A stretch of DNA of 47,714 nucleotides from Paenibacillus tepidiphilus (GCF_008635795.1 NZ_VWRQ01000034.1:1-47714); one strand, 5' to 3'. Counted from the first letter of the stretch, positions 15,761-24,610 are shown. The notes: generated from the sequence alone by a model not told the origin. Numbers and translations are program-made.

Positions 15761-17350
15761 TTAGTGGGTTTTGAAGGCAGCGGCGGAGTTAGCCAGCTCT
15801 TCAGAAAGCTGGGCCAGCGATTGACAGGCCGCAGCCGTCTCTTCCGCCGCAGCGGCAGACTCCTCGCTGGAAGCGGAGATCGCTTCTACCGAGTTCATGA
15901 CCTCAGCAGCCTGGGCAGACTCTTCCTCGCAGGCGGCCGCAATTTCATTGACCTTCATCGCCGAATGGTTAACCATCCCGATGATCTGCTCGAACGCCTG
16001 GCTTGTCATCGCAGACTGCTCGACGCTCTCGGCAACGGCCCGGACACTCTGCTTGGTGTTATCCTGCATGGCCTTGATAATGCCGGTAATTTCTTTGGTC
16101 GCCTCTCCGCTGCGCTCTGCCAGCTTGCGGACCTCATCGGCAACGACGGCGAAGCCGCGTCCCTGCTCACCGGCGCGGGCAGCCTCAATGGCTGCGTTCA
16201 GCGCGAGCAGGTTGGTCTGCTCGGCAATATCGTCGATGACTTCGATAATATCGCCGATTTTGCGGGAATCGTCTTCAAGCTGGGTCATCTTCACATTGAC
16301 CGCCTGCATGCCCTTCAGTGAGGCTTCTACGACTCCGCCGCCTTCGCGGGCGGTGCGGACCGTATCATTGGACAGCTCGGCTGCTTCTTCGGCGCTGGCC
16401 GCCACCGAATTGATCGCCAGCGACAGCTCACGGAAGAGTTCGGTAATGCTGCTGGCCGCAGCCGACTGGCTCGTGCTTGTGCTGGAAATTTCCTGGGTGC
16501 TGGCCGAGATTTCCTCGGAGGAAGCGGCTACACTTTGCGAATTAAGCGTAATTCCGTTCACCAGCGACTTTAGGTTGTCGACCATCCGGTTCAGCGCAGC
16601 TGCCAGCTGTCCGACCTCATTGGTCCCGGAGATATCCGTCTTCTGTGTCAGATTGCCATTTGCCACTTCCGCAGCGAGACCGGCCATCTGCTGAAGCGGC
16701 CGCGAGATGGAACGGGCAATGATATAACCGATCAACAGGCTGACGACGATCGCCAGCACCACCACGCTTACCGTAACAATCAGCGACAGGTCGTACGTTT
16801 CCTTGGCATTATTATTTGTCTGTTCCGCCAGATCGGAGTTCGAGTCGATCAAATCGCTGAGGCTTTGTGATACATTAAGTCCAAGCTCTCTGATAGCGGT
16901 AGCATCAAAATTGCCGGTTCCAAGCGAACCGCCCGATTGCACTACAGCAACAGCCTGATCGAACAATTGTATATAAGCCTTGTAATGCGAATCCAGATTT
17001 TGCAAAAGTGTCTGTTCCCGCTCCGTTGTCGCCAGCGGGCGGTAAGTGTCCACTTTCTGGTCGAACGCATCCCGGGCAGCGGCGATGTCCTCCATATATC
17101 GGGTGACTGCCGCGCTGCTCGCCGCGGTGCTGATATCCCGTAAAGAAGCATTCATCTTCTGATAGTTAATCTGTGCAGCGGAAAGCTCGCGTACCGAAAT
17201 CAGATTGTTGTCATACATTTCATCCATGTTGCTGTTCATGCTCCGCAGCGTTGTCAATGAATAAACCCCGAAGCCTGCAAGGATGATGGCCACTGCCATA
17301 AATGCGGAGACAATTTTTGTTGCTGTCTTCATGTTCATAAACCACTTCAT
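15761..17350 (-). CDS. Methyl-accepting chemotaxis protein
   Basis: The 529-residue receptor has a first membrane helix (about 10-33), an extracytoplasmic four-helix-bundle sensor (about 34-187), a second membrane helix (about 190-212), a HAMP domain and a signalling domain. The conserved hairpin tip is present (EQTNLLALNAAIEAARAGEQ). The ligand cannot be read from the sequence. It is first in the mcp-cheW-cheA operon. Start ATG 17350 is preceded by GGGGG. A motility-sigma-like promoter may lie upstream. Confidence 0.95.
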   Translation of the reverse strand: MKWFMNMKTATKIVSAFMAVAIILAGFGVYSLTTLRSMNSNMDEMYDNNLISVRELSAAQINYQKMNASLRDISTAASSAAVTRYMEDIAAARDAFDQKVDTYRPLATTEREQTLLQNLDSHYKAYIQLFDQAVAVVQSGGSLGTGNFDATAIRELGLNVSQSLSDLIDSNSDLAEQTNNNAKETYDLSLIVTVSVVVLAIVVSLLIGYIIARSISRPLQQMAGLAAEVANGNLTQKTDISGTNEVGQLAAALNRMVDNLKSLVNGITLNSQSVAASSEEISASTQEISSTSTSQSAAASSITELFRELSLAINSVAASAEEAAELSNDTVRTAREGGGVVEASLKGMQAVNVKMTQLEDDSRKIGDIIEVIDDIAEQTNLLALNAAIEAARAGEQGRGFAVVADEVRKLAERSGEATKEITGIIKAMQDNTKQSVRAVAESVEQSAMTSQAFEQIIGMVNHSAMKVNEIAAACEEESAQAAEVMNSVEAISASSEESAAAAEETAAACQSLAQLSEELANSAAAFKTH

Positions 17351-17435
17351 GCCGTATTCCCCCTGAGATGCAAATCTGTTTACTCCATCCGGGAGAGACT
17401 GCGCATGTTCCCCAATTCCGGTAGAGCTGTGATAT

Positions 17436-17461
17436 ATTTCGACATAATCCGCTTAATTTTG
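17436..17461 (-). promoter_or_regulatory. Possible sigma-D-type promoter of the chemotaxis operon
   Basis: On the minus strand CAAA is followed after 14 bases by GTCGAAAT, compared with the motility consensus TAAA-N15-GCCGATAT (3 of 4 and 6 of 8 matches). It lies about 86 bp upstream of the mcp start. A sigma-D promoter would suit a receptor operon, but the match is imperfect. Confidence 0.35.
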
Positions 17462-17672
17462 AATAGCTTAAAAATGGAAAAATCAAATATTAAGATTACA
17501 TTTTCAGCCAATCGGCTCTACAGCTTGATTTTTCAATCAATGATTACTTAATATTTATCACTTTTTGCAGATGCTGGTGAACCGTGAGAAGGGAAATCGT
17601 GATGCTGTAGAGAAGTTGATACAGCAGGCGAATATAATGCTCGCCGGAGTGCAAAACACAGGAGGGAATAAT

Positions 17673-18101
17673 ATGGCTAACCTGTTTGGCGGATTGCTCG
17701 GTAACTATTCAGAGGTAACCATTCCAGAATTAACGAGCCAATATGGTGGATATCTGGCGGCTGACGAACAGATCCGCATGGGCTTTAAGCTCGTCCGCGA
17801 CACTTTTATTATTACGGATGACCGCTTGATTCTGATAGACCACCAGGGGGTCACCGGCAAGAAGACCCGCGTAGCCTCCATCCATCTGAATTCGATCTTT
17901 GAGGTTACGATGGAGACGGGCGGCACCGGCTTTGACGATTGCGAGCTTACCCTCCACTATATCGTCTCTCCGTACCACAAGACGAACAATGTACAGACTG
18001 CCGCCTACAAATTCGAATTCGGCAAGAAATTTAATGTCCAGCCGCTGTATAGCGCCCTGATCAGCATTACCACCGACAATCTGAAACGCTTGAACGGCTG
18101 A
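17673..18101 (+). CDS. Bacterial PH-domain protein
   Basis: The 142-residue protein is a single PH-like beta-sandwich of the PF08000 type: E..I..GF.LVRDTFIITDDRLILIDHQG, a GKKTRVASIHLNSIFEV block, then a hydrophobic beta-strand and a C-terminal helix (LYSALISITT). The start at 17673 is preferred because AGGAGGG stands six bases upstream. The longer in-frame start at 17565 has no such site and would add a non-conserved tail. The family is widespread in Firmicutes with no settled function. It is a lone gene, divergent from the chemotaxis operon. Confidence 0.85.
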   Translation: MANLFGGLLGNYSEVTIPELTSQYGGYLAADEQIRMGFKLVRDTFIITDDRLILIDHQGVTGKKTRVASIHLNSIFEVTMETGGTGFDDCELTLHYIVSPYHKTNNVQTAAYKFEFGKKFNVQPLYSALISITTDNLKRLNG

Positions 18102-18207
18102 TGCGGGCTGTGTAAGCGTACAATTCACGGTATGATCAGACAGAAAAGGCTAATCGTCCCCGAACTGGATCTGAACCGTTTCTGTGATAAAGATAAGGAT
18201 ACAGAAG

Positions 18208-18242
18208 AGCCCCGGACTCCACTAAATGGTGGAATCCGGGGC
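18208..18242. terminator. Bidirectional terminator between PH-domain gene and siderophore operon
   Basis: The arms agccccgga and tccggggct, with an inner ccac/gtgg extension, sit between two convergent transcription units. T-richness on both sides is weak. Confidence 0.65.
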
Positions 18243-18262
18243 TTGTTTGCTGCAGAGTATGT

Positions 18263-19075
18263 TCAGGGCTGTTCCAGCGCAAAACGCAGCAGCCGGCTGA
18301 GCGCCGCCGGAAGCACGCTGACATGTCCTTCCTCCGGGAATTTAGCCATTGCGACGGCCAGTCCCGAGGAGGCCAGCGGCGCGAGCTTATCCGGCAGCAG
18401 CTCCGCATCGGCGACCATATGCTCCAGCTCCTCCGCGCCGATGGTAATCAGCAGCCTGCGCGTAAGGCCGAGCGCAGGGAACATTCGCGTAAAGTGCGTA
18501 AGTTCTTCCAGCACAGCATACTCGCCCCACCATACCGACGGACTGCCTGCGGCATAATGCGTAAAGAGCTGAGGGCGGGTAAACAGGGTGTGCAGGACCA
18601 GCAGGCCGCCGAGCGAATGCCCGAACAGCGCCTGCCGGTTACGGTCTACCGGGAACATATCGCCGATCAGCGGCATAATCTCCTGCTCCAGCACGTCCAG
18701 GAAGCGGTCCGCTCCGCCATGCTCCGGCCACTGGCTGCCGTCCGGGCGCTTCGGAAGCGTCTCTACACCGACCGGAATCGTAAAGTCATTGCAGCGGCGG
18801 ACCATATCGAAGGGCTCACCCGATGGATAGCCGATACCGACGATGACTGCGGGATCATAGCCATGCGGCTTGCGCGTCTGCAGCCGGGCCGACTCGGCCA
18901 GCGTATGGAATAAGGCGTGACCGTCTACGGCATAGATGACCGGATAGCCTTCCGGCGGGGCTTCCCCTCCGGGGGATGAGACGAGTATGCGGTATTCAAG
19001 CCCGCTTTCTCCTGCGAACAGGATATGCTCTTCACAGCCGGCATGCGGGTAAGCATGCTTCATATTTGTACTCAT
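18263..19075 (-). CDS. Siderophore esterase-type alpha/beta hydrolase (BesA/IroE/Fes-like)
   Basis: About 270 residues with an esterase fold: YPVIYAVDG strand and oxyanion region, nucleophile elbow GHSLGG (Ser154), a trimmed cap with PSVWW, and a likely catalytic His in EEGHVSV near residue 252. The start is the ATG at 19075, whose first bases overlap the TGA of the upstream binding-protein gene (ATGA), a sign of coupling. Enzymes of this type hydrolyse the lactone of catecholate siderophores such as bacillibactin to release iron in the cytosol. No signal peptide is present, which agrees. Context beside an iron-siderophore binding protein and a Fur box supports the role. Confidence 0.85.
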   Translation of the reverse strand: MSTNMKHAYPHAGCEEHILFAGESGLEYRILVSSPGGEAPPEGYPVIYAVDGHALFHTLAESARLQTRKPHGYDPAVIVGIGYPSGEPFDMVRRCNDFTIPVGVETLPKRPDGSQWPEHGGADRFLDVLEQEIMPLIGDMFPVDRNRQALFGHSLGGLLVLHTLFTRPQLFTHYAAGSPSVWWGEYAVLEELTHFTRMFPALGLTRRLLITIGAEELEHMVADAELLPDKLAPLASSGLAVAMAKFPEEGHVSVLPAALSRLLRFALEQP

Positions 19076-20118
19076 GGCACCAGAATCTCCAGTACATCGT
19101 CGATGACTTTGCCGTAAGCCACCAGCCCGCCGCCCAGCCAATAGCGGTCATCGACCTCATAGACTTGCCCGGCCTTCACTGCGGGAATGCTCTTCCAGAG
19201 GGCGCTTTCCTTCAATTCCTTGACAAAGGTCTCGCCGCTGTTCATCGAATCATTGGCCAGGAAAATATAATCGGCATCAATCTGCGGCAGCACCTCCAGC
19301 GATAAGTCCACACTGTTCTCAGTGGCGACCAGGTCGCTCTTCGCAATGCCCAGCTCCTCCGCCAGCACAAATCCGCCGTAAACGCCGCCCATGAGGAACA
19401 TTCCGCGCGAGTTGAAGCGGATGATCAGCGCCTTCTTGCCTGCCATATGCGGCGCCAGCTCCGATCGGGCTGCATCCACTTTGCTGCGGTAATCTGCCAG
19501 CCCCTGTGCTGCGGCATCCTGCTTGCCCAGCAGCTCGCCCAGCACCGTCACCGAGTGGTCCAAATCACCCGCCGCCTGCTTGAACACATAGGTCGGGGCA
19601 ATCTGTGAATACTGCTCGTACACGCCGTTCTCCGCATAATAAGCATTATGCAGAATAATCAGATCCGGCTGCAGCGCCATAACCACCTCCGGTGAAGGCA
19701 GACCGCTCGTGAAGTCCACCAGCGGCACATCGGCCAGCTGATCCTGCAGGTATGTCTGGCCTTGCCCGTTGTTGGCCCACTGGCCGGCCGGCTTCACGCC
19801 AAGCACCACCAGCGAATCCTCCATATACGGGGCGAAGACCCGCTCCGGCGGAGCTTCCAGCTTGACCTCATGGCCCAGCTCATCCGTTACCACAAGCGGA
19901 TATGCCGCAGCCGGCGATGCCGCCGGTGCTGCGGTCTGTGCAGGTGACGGTGCTGCTGATTCGGCGGCTGCCGGAGCAGCCCCGGCATTGGCGCCATTAC
20001 TGCCTGCGGCATCGCTTGCGAAATGGTTCCCGCAGCCAGCCAGCAGCGCCGGCAGCAGCACGGCAAATATCAGGACCTTTCTCGGCAGTCGGGTCTTTAA
20101 ATCCTTGATTTGTTTCAT
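19072..20118 (-). CDS. Iron-siderophore ABC transporter substrate-binding lipoprotein
   Basis: The 348-residue lipoprotein has a lipobox (LLAGC, Cys29) and an Ala/Pro-rich linker (about 35-70). A class III periplasmic-binding fold follows: VTDELGHEVKLEAPPERVFA, then LQPDLIILH, and a C-terminal W.SIPAVKAGQVYEVD. It captures ferric siderophore outside the membrane and hands it to a FecCD-type permease, which is not encoded here, so it must borrow an ATP-driven permease from another locus. It follows the Btr-like gene and shares an ATGA overlap with the esterase. A Fur box lies 15 bp before its start. Confidence 0.93.
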   Translation of the reverse strand: MKQIKDLKTRLPRKVLIFAVLLPALLAGCGNHFASDAAGSNGANAGAAPAAAESAAPSPAQTAAPAASPAAAYPLVVTDELGHEVKLEAPPERVFAPYMEDSLVVLGVKPAGQWANNGQGQTYLQDQLADVPLVDFTSGLPSPEVVMALQPDLIILHNAYYAENGVYEQYSQIAPTYVFKQAAGDLDHSVTVLGELLGKQDAAAQGLADYRSKVDAARSELAPHMAGKKALIIRFNSRGMFLMGGVYGGFVLAEELGIAKSDLVATENSVDLSLEVLPQIDADYIFLANDSMNSGETFVKELKESALWKSIPAVKAGQVYEVDDRYWLGGGLVAYGKVIDDVLEILVP

Positions 20119-20132
20119 AAAAAATCCCCCTT

Positions 20133-20151
20133 AATGATAACCATTCTCATT
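20133..20151 (-). promoter_or_regulatory. Fur box upstream of the siderophore-binding lipoprotein gene
   Basis: The 19 bp read on the minus strand AATGAGAATGGTTATCATT, a good match to the Fur inverted repeat GATAATGATAATCATTATC. It implies iron repression of the binding protein and esterase separately from the regulator. Confidence 0.8.
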
Positions 20152-20181
20152 ACTGGAGATTATAGCGGATAGCTGTATGCC

Positions 20182-21366
20182 TTAGCCATGGACGGCACCC
20201 TGCTGGCGGTTTGGACATTTCCCAGCAAAAATCAGTCTTGCCTCGTCCAGCATCCGTTCCAGCGCGGTTGCCGAATATTCGAACCAGGGGTCTGAGGGCA
20301 ACAGATCCACCGCTCCGGCCTGTACGGCGCTAAGAGAACGCCAGCTGTCCCGGTGCTGCAGGGCAAGCCATTCCAGCCTTGTAACAGCATCGGGACAGAT
20401 CAGGAGCAGCAGATGCTGCGGATTAAGCTGTGCCAGCTCCTCTAATGAAATCCGCTCATTATAGATTTCACCGCTGCCGCGATACACAGGCTGAAGTCCA
20501 AGTGTGCCGAAGAGCACCTCCCGGATTCCCCTGTTGCAGTAGGCATGCAGTTCATTCCGGGAGAGCCTCACCACCAGCGTCGGTACCGGGCCGCAGGCGG
20601 CAGCCACCTGAGTTCCGGCCTGCAGCGACCGCTCGGTATAGCCGGCAATCCACCGGTCGGCCTCTGCCTCTCGCCCCAGAAAGCCGGCAATCTCCAGCAG
20701 CTGGTCATCCCAGCGCTCCTGCTCGCGGGGAATGTACAGCGGGGCGGCATTCCGTTGCAGCGCCTCACGCCATTCTGCCGACATCGCTTCATCCCCGATA
20801 ATTGCATCGGCCTGCGCGCGGATCAGCTTGTCGCACTCCCCCGCCTGATTCATCAGGTCCACCCGCAGATGCGTCTCAATCCGCGAATAGTACTGATTAT
20901 AATAATAGAAGGTCCATTTCGGGTCCATCGGCGCAGCCACAGGGATAATGTCAAGAGCCAGCAGCTGGCCCATCATGGCTGCAGACCCGGCTGCGATCCG
21001 CCGTTTCTGCCGTCCGCTGAACGCAGATGGCGGCATCCCGAATGCTTTCTTGAATTTCCGGCTGAAGTAGAACTCATCGCTGTATCCCACTTTATGGGCA
21101 ATTTCCCGCAGCAAATGCCCCGATTCCTGAAGATATTGCTTGGCCTTGCTCAGCCGCAGGCCGGTGAGATAGTCCATGGGACTCAGTCCATAGTTTCTCT
21201 TAAACAGCTCGCCGAAATAATTTTGGCTTAGCCCGGCCATCTCCGCCAGCTCCCGGATTGAAAGCTGCTGGTCGTAATGGCGTGCCATGTATTCACGAAT
21301 ATCATCAATAGGGAGCTTCCCGCTCCTCACAGGCTTGTCCCGATTCGCCCGTAGCTCCTGACCCAA
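20182..21366 (-). CDS. Btr-like AraC regulator fused to a siderophore-binding domain
   Basis: The 394-residue protein has an N-terminal AraC double helix-turn-helix (about 20-117; IRELAEMAGLSQNYFGELFK, then VGYSDEFYFSRKFKKAFGMP) followed directly by a periplasmic-binding-protein-type domain (about 130-385). B. subtilis Btr, which activates bacillibactin uptake genes when it senses the siderophore, also ends in such a domain but has an extra N-terminal region missing here. It likely binds a cytosolic siderophore and activates the two downstream genes. The start is TTG 21366 with GAGGGGG eight bases upstream. A perfect Fur box lies 49 bp upstream. Confidence 0.88.
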   Translation of the reverse strand: MGQELRANRDKPVRSGKLPIDDIREYMARHYDQQLSIRELAEMAGLSQNYFGELFKRNYGLSPMDYLTGLRLSKAKQYLQESGHLLREIAHKVGYSDEFYFSRKFKKAFGMPPSAFSGRQKRRIAAGSAAMMGQLLALDIIPVAAPMDPKWTFYYYNQYYSRIETHLRVDLMNQAGECDKLIRAQADAIIGDEAMSAEWREALQRNAAPLYIPREQERWDDQLLEIAGFLGREAEADRWIAGYTERSLQAGTQVAAACGPVPTLVVRLSRNELHAYCNRGIREVLFGTLGLQPVYRGSGEIYNERISLEELAQLNPQHLLLLICPDAVTRLEWLALQHRDSWRSLSAVQAGAVDLLPSDPWFEYSATALERMLDEARLIFAGKCPNRQQGAVHG

Positions 21367-21414
21367 GTGCTCCGCCCCCTCTTTGGTATAGTTTTATAGT
21401 TGCTTTAAACATAT

Positions 21415-21433
21415 GATAATGATAATCATTATC
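21415..21433 (-). promoter_or_regulatory. Perfect consensus Fur box
   Basis: The 19 bases are exactly gataatgataatcattatc, the classical Fur operator, placed just upstream of the Btr-like gene. Strong iron repression of the regulator is expected. Confidence 0.95.
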
Positions 21434-21451
21434 TTAGAATGTTTCAACAAA

Positions 21452-21477
21452 AAAGGAACGCCCCATAGCGTTCCTTT
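21452..21477 (-). terminator. Terminator upstream of the Btr-like gene
   Basis: The arms aaaggaacgc and gcgttccttt with a six-base loop are followed on the minus strand by a T-run. It would stop transcription arriving from the GNAT/HAD operon before the Fur-regulated promoter. Confidence 0.8.
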
Positions 21478-22041
21478 GCCTCTGTATATCAATAGTTTAA
21501 ATAGTCCGAATTGACTGGCCTCTTGAAGCCAACCGGCAGCGCTTAAAGAAACCGAGTACCCTGGGCAACCATTGCGTTTCATATATCCTCGCTATAGCAC
21601 ATTGTGGTCGATTATTCGCCTACATTGGGCCCGTTTAGCCTCGCACCAGCACATTGTGGTCAGTTTTTCGTACATATTTGGTCACTTTACCCTCGCACCA
21701 GCACATTGTGGTCGGTTTTTCGCCTACATTGGGCCACTTTACCCTCGCACCAGCACATTGTGGTCGGTCTTTCGCCTACGATTAGGAACGCTCGACCAGT
21801 GACCAGTACTGTATAGTTTGTCGCCCGGTTACGCGCATAAACACGATTCACGGGAATAACCGGGCGCTCCATAGTGAAGAAAAGTTGCGTCATTCAGGAT
21901 GCGGATGTTGGAACACTGAATAAAGTATCAGGCTAACATTTCAAATTCGTCTCGTACAGTTCAAAGGACCCCTACGATAAAAGTGTACCAGGTCAATGCC
22001 AAGCACCAGGAATGATCGGCTGCATACATCGGTGAGATCGG
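21478..22041. other. Non-coding gap containing the 52-bp repeats
   Basis: No frame with a ribosome site was seen. Apart from the tandem repeats and the terminator at its left end, nothing recognisable was found in the right half (21800-22041). Confidence 0.45.
21596..21780. repeat. Four-copy 52-bp intergenic tandem repeat
   Basis: The string agcacattgtggtc recurs at 21596, 21648, 21700 and 21752, an exact 52-bp period. Flanking parts (ttcgcctacattgggcc, actttaccctcgcacc) are also shared between copies with some substitutions. Because 52 is not a multiple of three, the array is not a coding repeat. Each copy holds the inverted repeat caca-t-tgtg. There is no spacer diversity, so it is not a CRISPR array. 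Confidence 0.9.
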
Positions 22042-22872
22042 TCAGACCGGCAAACGGTAATACGGCAATGTCACCGCCGGTACAAACCCCAGCTTCTGTG
22101 CCAGCACATAGGAGCCCTGATTCTCCAGACGGCAAGCCCATACCGGCTCCAGCTCATGCTCCAGGCAGTAATCAATCATTGCGGAGCATACGGCAAAAGC
22201 GTATCCCTTCCCCCGGTAGACTTCCCCCGTCTCGATGCCGATCTCCAGCTGCCGCTCCGTGCGGCAGGATGAGAACGCAGTAGAAGCGATTTCCCCGCCT
22301 GCCAGCAACGAGAAGCCGGCACCCGCAGAAGCAAAATGTGCCGCATCGCGCCAGAAATAGCGCGGAACCACGCCGCCTTCCGTGGTACGGAACAGCTCCG
22401 CATCCGTCGGGACAATCTCTGCTTCCGGCCACCGGAAGCGCGATTTAGCCTCCAGATAAGCCTCCCGGCTGAACCGGAAATTAACTCTGGTATTGCACTG
22501 TATAGTCCCGTCGTTCCCCGGCTCTTTGTCTGCCGAACGGGTATTATGCTCCTTCACCATTGTCTCCATTACGGCGGTCCATCCGCTGTCCGGATCGGCC
22601 TGCAGCCATTCCACCTGTTCCCGGGTCCCGGAGAGATTGCCCGTATAATCGTAAAGCCACTGCTTAAACGCCTCATTCTCCGGCTCACCGAACAGCAGCG
22701 ACATCCCGTAGGGATGGGCTACATAATAGGCTTGCGGCTGCGCGGTACGGTCCACGTAAACTTTGCCGGGGACCTTCCCCGCCAGAATCGCCTCCGCGAA
22801 CAGCGTATTGATCTTCATCCGTTCAAGCAGCGGCAGCACCTTGCCGAATTCCTTACTGTCCAGTTCAATCAT
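22042..22872 (-). CDS. GNAT-family acetyltransferase (GNAT_acetyltran type)
   Basis: The 276-residue protein has an N-terminal domain of the two-part GNAT_acetyltran kind. A C-terminal acetyl-CoA-binding core follows (about 185-265; LEIGIETGEVYRGKGYAFAV, with the RGKGYA pyrophosphate loop, then A..LGF). The acceptor is unknown. It starts seven bases after the stop of the HAD/MBL fusion gene and so is the second gene of that operon. No signal peptide. Confidence 0.85.
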   Translation of the reverse strand: MIELDSKEFGKVLPLLERMKINTLFAEAILAGKVPGKVYVDRTAQPQAYYVAHPYGMSLLFGEPENEAFKQWLYDYTGNLSGTREQVEWLQADPDSGWTAVMETMVKEHNTRSADKEPGNDGTIQCNTRVNFRFSREAYLEAKSRFRWPEAEIVPTDAELFRTTEGGVVPRYFWRDAAHFASAGAGFSLLAGGEIASTAFSSCRTERQLEIGIETGEVYRGKGYAFAVCSAMIDYCLEHELEPVWACRLENQGSYVLAQKLGFVPAVTLPYYRLPV

Positions 22873-22878
22873 GGCTTC

Positions 22879-24480
22879 CTATTCCTCCTTCGTATGATTA
22901 CCGAAACGTTCGAACAACCAGCGGAAATTCCATTCAAATATATGCGACATCTTCCAGGTGTCGTAAGGCGCAGGTACGCCTTTGGCAAGCCATGCCTCCA
23001 CACTGTCCTGTGTCGCCGCGGCCTTCTTGGCATACTGCAGGATACCGGTCAAATAACCGCTCATTTCGCGTAAATGATGCCTGCCGCCAATTTCCCCGTG
23101 TCCGGGAATCAGCCGTTCAAAGTCAATTTCACTGCTGATGCGCGTCAGTATTCCGAGCCAAGCCTCCGGACAGCCAGTCTGCATCGCCGGATGAGTCCGG
23201 TTCAGCACCAGATCGCCGGTTACCAGCACTTTAACATCCTCTATGTATACCATCGCATCGCTTTCCGTATGGCCGCCGCCGTAAGAGAACACCCGGAGCG
23301 AACGGGAAGCGCCGTGGAGGCGCAGCTCATCTGTAAAGGTGAGTGCAGCGGTCACTCGCCGAATTCGGGGAACGGCGGCGAGCAGTGCACTCTTGTCGGA
23401 AATCTCATCGGCAAGAGCCGCGCGGACCAGCGGGTCACCAGCGGCTGCCTTGACCTGCCGGAAGGCAGAGATTTGCAGCTGCAGTCCCTTTTGCCATACC
23501 CCGGGGACAGGCGCCTGCTCCCGGGTCAGTATATTTCGTGTCCCCTCAGTTGATAGGATCAGGCTGTCTGTAAACTCCTGGTTGCCGTAATGATGGTCAC
23601 CGTGATAATGGGTGTTGATGACATACTTGACCGGATTCCCCGTCAGTAGCTCGGCGGCCTCCCGCAGAAGCCGGGCCGCTTCGGGCAGACTGAATGTATC
23701 CACTACGGCTGCGCTATCGCCGAGGTCAATAATCGCGGCATTGCCGAGCGCTCCGCTGCCCGGAATGACAATAGCCGCCCATACGCCTTCGGCGGCTTGC
23801 CGCAAGGTGAAGAAGCCGTTCGGCTCCACTCTCTCCATGGATAACGGAGCTGCCAGCTTGCGCAGGATCGTCTCCACTTCCGGGAAGACGTCAGCGATAT
23901 AGTCGGCAGCGGACATTTCCTCACCTCCGAATCCGTAGGAGACGCCGACGGCAACTCCGCCGTTATCCCGTGCCGCCGCTATATCGCTGCTGCGGTCACC
24001 CACCATAACCAGGGTATCGGGATTATATTTCTGCTTCAGGGCTGCAACGCGCTCCGATTTGCTGAGCGGGCTGCTGTTATAGCTGATCTCGGCAAACAAG
24101 GAATGGAGACCAAACTTGTCCGCGATAGCCTGCACATATTGTTCACTGCCGTTCGTGCAGATGCACATGTCGATCTCCAGTGCCTGCAGCGCCTGCAGCG
24201 ATTCGAGCACACCGGGGTATAAGCATCCGGCCCGGGGAATTTCCTCCAGTTCATGACGGATGACATTCTGTGTGAACTGTTCGATCAGCCCGGGTTGACC
24301 TCCCGGCAGCACTTGTGCGCAGATTTCCGCAAAAGGCAACCCAAACAAGCCGGTTATCTCTTGCGGCGCAAGCGGCGGGCAGCCGCACTTTGCGAGCGCC
24401 TGGGTGATAGCGGCAATATCCACGGTCTGTGTCTGAAACAGAGTGCCGTCCAAATCAAAGACGGCAAGCAATCTTGACAT
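22879..24480 (-). CDS. Fusion of a HAD-like phosphatase with a metallo-beta-lactamase-fold hydrolase
   Basis: One uninterrupted 533-residue frame joins two enzymes. Residues 1-208 are a HAD hydrolase: nucleophile DLDGT (Asp9), CTNGS motif II, a Lys in SPLSKSERV, and motif IV MVGDRSSDI. Residues about 213-533 are a metallo-beta-lactamase-fold domain with a zinc ligand set THYHGDHH (His291, His293, Asp295, His296), a GGGHTESD His and a IPGHGEIGG His. The start is ATG 24480, where AGGTGA lies upstream; an in-frame ATG seven codons earlier has a weaker site. The phosphatase resembles phosphoglycolate or pyrophosphatase-type HADs. The substrates are unknown, and the fusion suggests consecutive steps or shared regulation. 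It is co-transcribed with the GNAT gene. Confidence 0.88.
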   Translation of the reverse strand: MSRLLAVFDLDGTLFQTQTVDIAAITQALAKCGCPPLAPQEITGLFGLPFAEICAQVLPGGQPGLIEQFTQNVIRHELEEIPRAGCLYPGVLESLQALQALEIDMCICTNGSEQYVQAIADKFGLHSLFAEISYNSSPLSKSERVAALKQKYNPDTLVMVGDRSSDIAAARDNGGVAVGVSYGFGGEEMSAADYIADVFPEVETILRKLAAPLSMERVEPNGFFTLRQAAEGVWAAIVIPGSGALGNAAIIDLGDSAAVVDTFSLPEAARLLREAAELLTGNPVKYVINTHYHGDHHYGNQEFTDSLILSTEGTRNILTREQAPVPGVWQKGLQLQISAFRQVKAAAGDPLVRAALADEISDKSALLAAVPRIRRVTAALTFTDELRLHGASRSLRVFSYGGGHTESDAMVYIEDVKVLVTGDLVLNRTHPAMQTGCPEAWLGILTRISSEIDFERLIPGHGEIGGRHHLREMSGYLTGILQYAKKAAATQDSVEAWLAKGVPAPYDTWKMSHIFEWNFRWLFERFGNHTKEE

Positions 24481-24569
24481 TGTTGCTTCACCTGCTTTCA
24501 TGCCTTAAGTATTCACACATTATAATTCATTCGGAAATAAATGGAATATGAATTATTTCCGTTTACGCC

Positions 24570-24610
24570 AAGAAGCCGGAGTGCAGGTTGGCCTGCGCTC
24601 CGGCTTCTTC
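24570..24610 (-). terminator. Terminator of the monosaccharide ABC transporter operon
   Basis: A long near-perfect inverted repeat (aagaagccggag...ctccggcttctt, extended by gcagg/cctgc) with a four-base loop lies 28 bp after the permease stop. Confidence 0.75.

Noticed and set aside
21596..21780. Possible CRISPR array
   Set aside because: The whole 52-bp unit repeats, so there are no unique spacers, and no cas gene is in the window.
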